64,000 nucleotides of DNA from Myxococcales bacterium (GTDB taxonomy: Bacteria > Myxococcota > Myxococcia > Myxococcales > Myxococcaceae). The notes beneath the pieces were generated by a model that saw nothing but the letters and a program-made list of their open reading frames with translations, was not told the DNA's origin and searched no databases. Of the stretch, positions 58,034 to 64,000 are shown one piece after another. Position numbers and translations under genes: made by a program. Location of the stretch: the NCBI GenBank assembly GCA_030681895.1, contig JAUXRI010000266.1, positions 1 to 64,000 on the forward strand, given 5' to 3'. Each line of letters begins with the position of its first letter. Position 1 is the stretch's first letter.

Positions 58034-59335
58034 TCAGACTCGCTCCAGAACGACCGCGGCGCCGAGCCCACCCTGCGCGCAGACGGTGATGAGGGCCGTG
58101 CCGAGGCTGCGACGCTTCAGCTCGCGCAGCGTCTGGTGAACGATGCGGGCGCCGGTGGCTGCGAACGGGTGGCCGATGGCGATGGAGCCGCCGTTGACGT
58201 TGAGGCGGGTGCGATCGATCTCTCCGAGTGGAGCCGACCGGCCGAGCTTCTCGGCGAAGGCGCGCGAGGCGAACGCCTGGATGTTGGAGGCGATCTGCGC
58301 GGCGAAGGCCTCGTGCATGTCGACGAGATCGATGTCCTTGAGCGACATGCCGGCGCGGTCGAGCGCGAGCGGCGCAGCGTACGCCGGGCCCTGGAGGAGC
58401 TGGTCGGCCGGGTCGGTCGCGGCGAACGCGTGAGAGCGCAGGAACCCGAGCGGCTGATACCCGAGCGCCTTCGCCTTCTCTTCACTCATCAACAGCAACG
58501 CAGCGGCGCCATCGGTGAGCGGCGACGCGTTGCCGGCAGTGACCGTGCCGTACTTGCGATCGAACACCGGCTTCAGCGCCATCAGCGCCTCGAGCGAGGT
58601 GTCGGCGCGCACGATGTTGTCCTTGTCGGCGACCGTCGCGTACTTCGGCGGCACCGGCACGTGCATCACCTCGGCGTCGAAGAAGCCCGCCTTCCACGCC
58701 ATCGCGGCGTTCTGGTGCGAGGCGAGCGCGATCTCGTCCTGCTCCTTGCGGGTGATGCCGTTCTCTTTCGCCATCTTCTCGGCCGAGTCGCCCATCGAGA
58801 GGCCGGTCGTGTACTCGGCGATGGCCGGCGGCACGGGAATGAGATCTTTCGGAGACAGCTTCTGAAACGGCTTCACGCGCGCGGCGAGCGTGCGGGCGCG
58901 GGACGACTCGGCGAGCGCGTGGGCGAGCGGCCGGCTGGTGAAGATCGGAGGATCGCTCATCGACTCGGTGCCGCCCGCGATGGCGACGTCAGACTGACCG
59001 AGCGCGATGGCGTTGGCGGCGTTCACCATCGCCTGCACGCTCGTCGCGCAGGCCCGGGCCACCGTGTACGCCTCGATCTTCCGAGGCAGGCCCGAGGTCA
59101 ACACCACCTCACGCGCGATGCTGGCGGCGGTGAGCCCGGGAATGACCTGGCCGAACACCACGCTGTCGATCTCGTTGGGATCGATTTCGGAGCGCTGCAC
59201 GAGCTCGGACACGACGATGCGGCCGAGGTCGAGCGCGGTGAGGTCGGCGAACACGGTCGCGGCCTTGACGAAGGGGGTCCGCAACCCGCTCACGATGGCC
59301 ACGCGACGGTGGGCGTTCGATGGTGCCTTCGCCAT
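58034..59335 (-). CDS. fadI: acetyl-CoA C-acyltransferase (thiolase) of fatty acid oxidation
   Basis: A 433-residue thiolase that cleaves 3-ketoacyl-CoA with CoA, the last step of beta-oxidation. The nucleophile is Cys96 in ARACATSV, and the second catalytic group is the HxxE His in DMHEAFAAQ with NVNGGSIAIGHPFAATGARIV and the CAQGGLGAA Cys near the C terminus. Length and motifs fit FadI rather than biosynthetic thiolases. AAGGAGG lies 5-11 bases before the ATG at 59335. The fadJ-like gene begins 2 bases downstream, so this is a fadI-fadJ operon. A candidate TetR-type operator is about 47 bases upstream. Confidence 0.94.
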   Translation of the reverse strand: MAKAPSNAHRRVAIVSGLRTPFVKAATVFADLTALDLGRIVVSELVQRSEIDPNEIDSVVFGQVIPGLTAASIAREVVLTSGLPRKIEAYTVARACATSVQAMVNAANAIALGQSDVAIAGGTESMSDPPIFTSRPLAHALAESSRARTLAARVKPFQKLSPKDLIPVPPAIAEYTTGLSMGDSAEKMAKENGITRKEQDEIALASHQNAAMAWKAGFFDAEVMHVPVPPKYATVADKDNIVRADTSLEALMALKPVFDRKYGTVTAGNASPLTDGAAALLLMSEEKAKALGYQPLGFLRSHAFAATDPADQLLQGPAYAAPLALDRAGMSLKDIDLVDMHEAFAAQIASNIQAFASRAFAEKLGRSAPLGEIDRTRLNVNGGSIAIGHPFAATGARIVHQTLRELKRRSLGTALITVCAQGGLGAAVVLERV

Positions 59336-59381
59336 GCATCCTCCTTGGGGATCGACGCGACGCGAGGCTTGTAGGGAGCGC

Positions 59382-59395
59382 TGATTGGCCGGTCA
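59382..59395. promoter_or_regulatory. possible TetR/FadR-type operator before fadI-fadJ
   Basis: The 14-base sequence TGATTGGCCGGTCA has dyad symmetry at 5 of 7 positions and, read on the minus strand, resembles the TGACCG(NN)CGGTCA-like sites of TetR-family acyl-CoA-responsive repressors. It is 47 bases before the fadI start, between divergent genes. This is a pattern match only; no binding evidence. Confidence 0.3.
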
Positions 59396-59537
59396 ACGAG
59401 TTTGACGCACCGCGCCGAATGCAGAGCGCGCCTTCTCGAGCCCGCTCCACACCGAGGCGCCGTGCCTTGTCCACCTCGAGTGGAGTCGATACGACCTCAA
59501 GCGCTGGTTCACGACTTGCCGACGGGGTGCGACTGCC

Positions 59538-61715
59538 ATGACGCGAGTGCTGTTTGTGGCGCTCTGGCTCGCGACCGCATCCTGTCGTTGCGGGTCTCTT
59601 CTGGATGTCGACCTCGAGGTTCAGGGCTCGGGTCGCATCGTTGGCGAAGGTGTCGACTGTTCGAGTCGGTGCACGATTCGCGTTCCGCAGGGTTTCACGC
59701 TCAGTGCCATCGCCGAGGCGGGTTGGCGATTCAGTGACTGGAGCGGGCCTTGCGCGAGCGACGCGCTGAGCTGTGCCGTGAACGGCCCAGGCACCGTCGT
59801 GGTTTCGTTTGAGGAGCCGACCGTTCTTGTCGTCGAGGTCGTCGGCGCGGGCTCGGTGTCGTCCGCTGATGGCTCATCGTGCACAGAGGCTCGCTGCGAA
59901 TGGCCGGTAGCCGAAGCGCGAACCCTCGTCCCGGCACCTGACATGGGCTGGCGATTCGCCAGATATGAGGACGGCTGTACTGGGACACAGTGTGTGATTG
60001 CTGCCGGGAGGGTCGTCGTCGTCTTCGAGCCTGTGCCCGCGCCACTCACGATTCGCATCTCTGGCACCGGCACAGGCAAGGTCGTTGATCGCCTTGGGCG
60101 CTTCGAGTGTTCCTCGAACTGCGACGTCTTCCCCACAGGGAGCGTTGAACTGGTGCCCGTCCTTGGCATGGACACGACGAGTGCAACCTTCTCAGGCGCC
60201 TGCAACGCCAGCCCGTGCGTCGTTCAGGCTCCGGCGACCGTCGAAGTGACCTTCACCAAAGGCCGTCGGGTGTTTGCGGCCGTGGGCGGGACGGGCTCGG
60301 GCACGATTCGAGCCCTTCCTGCCATCGACTGCCCCGGCAGCTGCGAGACAACGTTGGACCCGGCATCGTCACTCCTGCTCCGAGCCCAGTCGCAGGGGTC
60401 GCTCTCGCGATTCGTGGCCTGGGATGGGGGCTGCGAACCCGGAAACGACCCCTCGACGTGCCTGATTGGTCCCGGCGTTGGCGATGCTTTCGTGGAGGCT
60501 CGCTTTGATGGCCGGTTGACGTTGCGAAAGTCACTGCCCATTTTGAACTCAGCTGGTCGCGTTGGCGGCGGCTTCGTCAGACTGCTCGAGGGCAACCGCC
60601 TTGTCTTGACGTGGAGTCTCGCGAAAGGCCTGACCATCGATGGCGTGGCCTACGCGCCCGACGCCCCACTCTTCTACTCGGCTGGCATCGCAAGCCTGAG
60701 CCTCGATGGTGGCGTCGACTGGGTCTCGCACCACAGGTCAACGATCGACGGCGGCGTCGTTCAACTCGTTCCGTCGTACATCCGAGAGTTCGGCGGCTCC
60801 CTTGTCGTGGGCGGGTCTTGTGGGTTGACCTCGGGCCCGGTCTGCATGCCGGGCTCGAACTTCGTGATGGAGTTCGACCGTCAGGACGGCGGTGTTCTCG
60901 TGTATCGAACGCTGGGGTCGAGCATGACGGGGGCCTTCCGCGAGCTCGGCTCTGGGCCATTCGCCTCGCAGGACCCAGGGACAGGCCAAGGGTCAGTGCT
61001 GTACTCGTTTCAGAACGGGGCGGCGTCTGCATCGACACAGGTCTTGCCGATGAACATTCTCGGATGCGCCAGCGGCAATCCCGCACCCTGCCTGATCTCG
61101 TGGCGCACTGCCTTCGCCTGGCAAGGCTGTTCCGGCTCGAATGCTCTCGGCCTCAGTCCCAATTCGGAAGACGCTGCGCTGGTTGAGTGGTTGATGCCAT
61201 CGCAGACCTGCAACGTCGTGCAGAGGTTCAATTCGACGCCGCTCACAATGTCCCGGGTCGCTCCGGAAGCAATCGTTCGCACCGCGTCGACTCTCCTCGT
61301 CTTGCTGACGGCGGACGCTGCTGAGCTCGATGCAAGAACAACAACGCCGCCCGGTCGACAGTTCATGCTCGGGGCCATATCGGATGCGGGAACCCAATGG
61401 CTCGCGAGCCCGGGCGGAGGCCAGGCGTACTCACCTTTCCAGGACGACTTTGGGTTGAGCTTTGTGGAGACGACGTCGGGCGCCTCTCGCACCGTGCTTG
61501 GGGTTCAGATTCCAGCCAACTCGAGCGCACTGTTCTCGGTCGATGGACGGCCTGGGTTGAGGAGAGCGCTCATCTTCGAGGGCGCCTGGGCCCTCTCTGG
61601 GCACTCCCTGGGCGGGCGAACAGCGCTGGCTGTTGCTGGAGCCGACGTTCGGTTCGAGGGCGAGCTGTTGGGGCCCGGAGCGGCGATTCACTTGCTGGTG
61701 TTCGAAGACCGATGA
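59538..61715 (+). CDS. lipoprotein with divergent InlB-type B repeats
   Basis: A 725-residue surface lipoprotein with a signal ending ATASC. Residues about 22-320 contain four to five divergent InlB B-repeat-like units, each beginning G.G.i......C...C and ending GW.F..W.G.C....... (for example GWRFSDWSGPCASDALSCAV and GWRFARYEDGCTGTQCVI), with paired Cys. The C-terminal 400 residues have Gly-rich strands and TFV-like turns, like a beta-propeller, with LDGGVDWV and EFDRQDGG periodic segments. No enzymatic motif is seen. Its function may be adhesion or binding. GC content seems slightly lower than in the neighbouring housekeeping genes. It is divergent from fadI. Confidence 0.78.
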   Translation: MTRVLFVALWLATASCRCGSLLDVDLEVQGSGRIVGEGVDCSSRCTIRVPQGFTLSAIAEAGWRFSDWSGPCASDALSCAVNGPGTVVVSFEEPTVLVVEVVGAGSVSSADGSSCTEARCEWPVAEARTLVPAPDMGWRFARYEDGCTGTQCVIAAGRVVVVFEPVPAPLTIRISGTGTGKVVDRLGRFECSSNCDVFPTGSVELVPVLGMDTTSATFSGACNASPCVVQAPATVEVTFTKGRRVFAAVGGTGSGTIRALPAIDCPGSCETTLDPASSLLLRAQSQGSLSRFVAWDGGCEPGNDPSTCLIGPGVGDAFVEARFDGRLTLRKSLPILNSAGRVGGGFVRLLEGNRLVLTWSLAKGLTIDGVAYAPDAPLFYSAGIASLSLDGGVDWVSHHRSTIDGGVVQLVPSYIREFGGSLVVGGSCGLTSGPVCMPGSNFVMEFDRQDGGVLVYRTLGSSMTGAFRELGSGPFASQDPGTGQGSVLYSFQNGAASASTQVLPMNILGCASGNPAPCLISWRTAFAWQGCSGSNALGLSPNSEDAALVEWLMPSQTCNVVQRFNSTPLTMSRVAPEAIVRTASTLLVLLTADAAELDARTTTPPGRQFMLGAISDAGTQWLASPGGGQAYSPFQDDFGLSFVETTSGASRTVLGVQIPANSSALFSVDGRPGLRRALIFEGAWALSGHSLGGRTALAVAGADVRFEGELLGPGAAIHLLVFEDR

Positions 61716-61805
61716 TTCGACGCACGAGGCCGCGGACAGTGAAGGAGCCGAGGCCCTCGCCCAACACATCAACCCCTCAAGCGCCCAGCCGGATACTCTT
61801 TCGTG

Positions 61806-62189
61806 ATGATTCACCTGCTCGCCGTATCGAGGCTCCGGGTCGCAGTCGTCGCTTTGGCGCTCTCAACTGGATGCCAGTCGGCGACGCTGACCGGCACCTG
61901 GACCGGAGCCTTCACGTCGCCGAGCAGCCCCCGGGTGCGGTTCGTTCTCGAGGAGCAAGCGGGCCGACTTCGCGGTCAGACGTACTGGGAGGACCCGAAC
62001 ACTCGAGCGCTCGAGCCAGAAGCTGGAGAGCTGCGAGGCGCAGTGACGAACGGTCGAGCACGGTGGAAGACCCAGGGAGAGGTCGAGGTTGAAGGGCGCT
62101 TCGACGCCAACACCTTCGTGGGCACGCTCACCTTCCCGGCAGTTGATGATCAGCCTTCGCGGACTGCGGCTCTGCAACTCGAGCGATGA
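61806..62189 (+). CDS. small lipoprotein, hypothetical
   Basis: A 127-residue protein with a lipobox LSTGC (about residues 20-24). The start is the ATG at 61806; a GTG directly upstream at 61803 could add one residue. The mature part is a run of beta-strands: GTWTGAFTSPSSPRVRFVLEEQAGRLRGQTYWED and VEVEGRFDANTFVGTLTFP, suggesting a small lipocalin-like beta-barrel. The function is unknown. It stands 90 bases after the InlB-repeat lipoprotein gene and converges on the next lipoprotein gene. Confidence 0.75.
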   Translation: MIHLLAVSRLRVAVVALALSTGCQSATLTGTWTGAFTSPSSPRVRFVLEEQAGRLRGQTYWEDPNTRALEPEAGELRGAVTNGRARWKTQGEVEVEGRFDANTFVGTLTFPAVDDQPSRTAALQLER

Positions 62190-62202
62190 CCGCGGAGATG
62201 CA

Positions 62203-62817
62203 CTAACCCCCGTCCCGCTCCAGTCCCGGCGAACCACTGTCTGCAGGCCCAACCAAGAAGACGTCCTCTGACGGGCAGTTCGCGGCGCCGGTTCGGGAGA
62301 GGCGACTCCCTTCATCGACGATCTTCAGGAACTGCGCGCGCGACACAGGCCGTGTGTAGACCGTGTTGTTCGAGAGGCCGTCTGGGCCTTCGGCGAAGAC
62401 GCCTTGACCGTTGAAGTCGGCCCAGACCGAGTACCGAGAACTCCAGACGAGAAAGACTGTCACCACCGAACCAACAGGAGTGACACCTGTGTCGAGCTCG
62501 AGGTCGGCGTCGAGTTCGAAGCCCGCCTGCGCTGCCCGCAAGACAGCGACTGGCGACGACGCGGCATGCACGCTCGTGTCGTTGGGCGGCGACGCCAGCA
62601 CGGGCTCGACCAATCTGAGCCGGGTGGTTCGAAGCCCGAAGTTCGTGAGCGAATCGGCTGACTTGACGATCTCAAACCGACCGATGAAATCTGATGATTT
62701 GGCCAGCGAACAGAGCCACAGCGGCATCCGACTTCCCGAGCCCGTCGGTGCGCCCGTGCAGCTCCATGCGAACAGGGCGATGGCGGCGATGACTGCAGAG
62801 CAGTGTCTGTGAACCAC
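62203..62817 (-). CDS. lipoprotein, hypothetical
   Basis: A 204-residue protein. The GTG at 62817 is chosen because it opens a signal sequence (SAVIAAIALFAWSC) ending in a lipobox-like Cys; the open frame upstream lacks any such feature. The mature part has about 60 residues of alternating hydrophobic residues (VGSVVTVFLVWSSRYSVWADF), suggesting strands, and two cysteines near the end. Unknown function. It converges on the small lipoprotein gene. Confidence 0.62.
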   Translation of the reverse strand: MVHRHCSAVIAAIALFAWSCTGAPTGSGSRMPLWLCSLAKSSDFIGRFEIVKSADSLTNFGLRTTRLRLVEPVLASPPNDTSVHAASSPVAVLRAAQAGFELDADLELDTGVTPVGSVVTVFLVWSSRYSVWADFNGQGVFAEGPDGLSNNTVYTRPVSRAQFLKIVDEGSRLSRTGAANCPSEDVFLVGPADSGSPGLERDGG

Positions 62818-62885
62818 ACGCGCCTCACTTCGCAAACGACCGGCCCGACGTGTCCGCAGCGTACCTCGGCGACACGCCACCAGCG

Positions 62886-64000
62886 CTACCTGGGGAAGGA
62901 CGGCCTCAACACCACACTGCCCTTCCCCACCTCGTCGACGAACAGCGTCTCGTTCACCTTCGAGTCCCAGATCGTCTTCTCGCCTTCCCTGCGAATCGCC
63001 TTGAACTCGAACGCTCCGCCGATGGGCAGCTCGAGCGTGATCGGCAGCCGAAGCGCCTTCGCCGGGTTCCAATCACCGAACTCAGGCCCGCTCCCGACCA
63101 CCAACGCTCCGGCTGGGCCCTCGAACGTGATGGAGCGCTTCTTCGCCCCCGTACGCCACTGCGGCTCGTTCGCCGCGACGAGCCCCGCGTACGCGCCCGG
63201 CTTCACCGCGCTGACGAACACGCCAATCGATGGCCGCTTCCAACCACCAGGAGGCACCAGCTCCTTCGACGCCTCGGCCCACGCGCCGGCCGGCACCGTC
63301 GGCCGAACCCCGTTGCGCCCCACGACGATCACCGCGAGCTGCGAGCCAGCGATTCGCCCCAACACCACACCCTCGGTCGTCGCGCTCAGCACCACCGGCA
63401 CGCCATCAGCCAGCGCCGGGTTCTTCTTCCGCGCGTCGAGCCAGAACGCGAGCTCGCCCTTCAGCGGGTGCGAGGTGAAGGTCATCGACTTGCGGTTGTC
63501 GGGCTCCTTCGGCCCATCCATCCCCACCTCGGTGCCCCAGATGATCGACGGCACGCCGCGCGTGGTGAGCATGAACGCCAGCGCCGCGCGCACCTTCTCC
63601 ACGTCGCCACCGCACACGCTCATGATTCGCGGCAGATCGTGGTTGTCGAGCAGCGTGACGAGCTTCGACGCGTCGGGATAACGGCGATCGTTCGTCAGCA
63701 CCGCCGCCAGCTTCGCGGGCGAGTCACCCCGACAGAAGACGTCGCCCATCGCGAACCCGAGCGGGAAGTCGAACATCGAGGTGAAGCCGCCGCCGCTCCA
63801 CGCCTGCGCCACCAGTGACGGGTCGCCATCGAGCAGCTCGCCCAGCAACATGAAGTTCGCCGGCGCCGCTGCTTTCAGATCCGCGTTCCACTTCGCCCAG
63901 AAGGGCAGCGGCACGTGCTTCACCGCGTCGAGACGGAAACCGTCAGGCCTGACCTTCTCGAAGCCACCTCCGGGACGAGTCCGTCAGGAACTTCGCGACG
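62886..64000 (-). CDS. alpha-amylase (GH13) with C-terminal starch-binding domain; 5' part outside window, apparent frameshift
   Basis: C-terminal part of a glycoside hydrolase family 13 enzyme that hydrolyses starch or glycogen. The conserved region II DGFRLDAVKHVP is at about 63910-63944, region III's Glu in MLLGELLDGD and region IV in TLLDNHDLPRI. A CBM20-like domain (about 250 to end: ITFEGPAGALVVGSG and FGDWNPAKALRL) is at the C terminus. The downstream frame is open from 63983. The adjoining segment VAKFLTDSSRRWLREG, expected just before region II, is encoded in another frame at 63952-63999. Its frame stops at 63943-63945. A one-base insertion (or two-base deletion) in 63943-63984 therefore appears to break the gene. 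Confidence 0.78.

Noticed and set aside
1-64000. Mobile element, prophage, tRNA or rRNA genes
   Set aside because: I found no transposase, integrase, terminal inverted repeats, phage structural genes, or cloverleaf-like sequences. Gene content and base composition look chromosomal throughout, so none is reported.

Overview
The window looks like chromosomal DNA of a myxobacterium (Myxococcota). It is GC-rich throughout, densely coded (no gap between genes exceeds about 210 bases), and it carries several features typical of that group: a Ser/Thr protein kinase beside an FHA-GAF-adenylate cyclase, many lipoproteins with Cys-rich or calcium-binding repeats, a MYXO-CTERM type sorting tail, an NtrC/hybrid-kinase pair and a sphingosine-1-phosphate-lyase-like enzyme. 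The genus cannot be assigned. I saw no rRNA, tRNA, CRISPR array, prophage or insertion sequence.

Layout. 1-4.7 kb: SpoIIM-like membrane protein (5' cut by the window), an unknown protein, peroxiredoxin, a secreted leucine-rich protein, TerB-like and zinc-ribbon/J-domain proteins. 4.7-8.1 kb: HEAT protein, proC, DivIVA-like, DUF167 and a membrane-bound metallopeptidase. 8.1-14.3 kb (minus strand): rRNA methyltransferase, a ligand-poor amidohydrolase, a tiny zinc-ribbon protein, a receptor-like Ser/Thr kinase and an FHA-GAF-adenylate cyclase. 14.5-22.1 kb (plus): SUFU-domain protein, truD, an ECF sigma / putative anti-sigma / membrane beta-helix operon, an NlpC-like protein and a trypsin-like protease whose MYXO-CTERM tail lies behind an in-frame TAG. 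22-27.3 kb (minus): a fur-like / dmeF / PAP2 operon, pruA and pyrimidine-nucleoside phosphorylase.

27.3-41.3 kb: a plus-strand AAA ATPase fused to a PD-(D/E)XK-like nuclease domain, with three 16-bp tandem repeats touching its start codon. It converges on a minus-strand set encoding a YqiJ-like OB-fold membrane protein, a flotillin and an 1862-residue 'DNA repair ATPase' (DUF3686). Upstream of that set on the same strand are a DUF309/CPXCG protein, a BKACE enzyme, GuaB1-type GMP reductase and a V4R-like protein. 41.4-46.7 kb (plus): rarA, an SDR, an FGGY kinase and an S1P-lyase-like PLP enzyme. 46.7-52.6 kb: NtrC-type regulator, REC-PAS-histidine kinase and a diguanylate cyclase with a dead receiver on minus; a GT2 and a ChbG/YdjC-like deacetylase on plus. 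52.6-59.3 kb (minus): a large TSP3/vWA lipoprotein, a methyltransferase, and fadJ-fadI with fadJ broken by an in-frame TAG. 59.5-64 kb: three lipoproteins and the C-terminal part of an alpha-amylase with an apparent frameshift near the window edge.

The points most worth a second look are: the flotillin/OB-fold/giant-ATPase set facing an ATPase-nuclease fusion; two in-frame amber codons in otherwise intact genes, plus a frameshift; and four enzymes or signalling proteins that keep their fold but have lost key catalytic residues (amidohydrolase, NtrC Walker B, and the receiver of the GGDEF protein, which has several losses).
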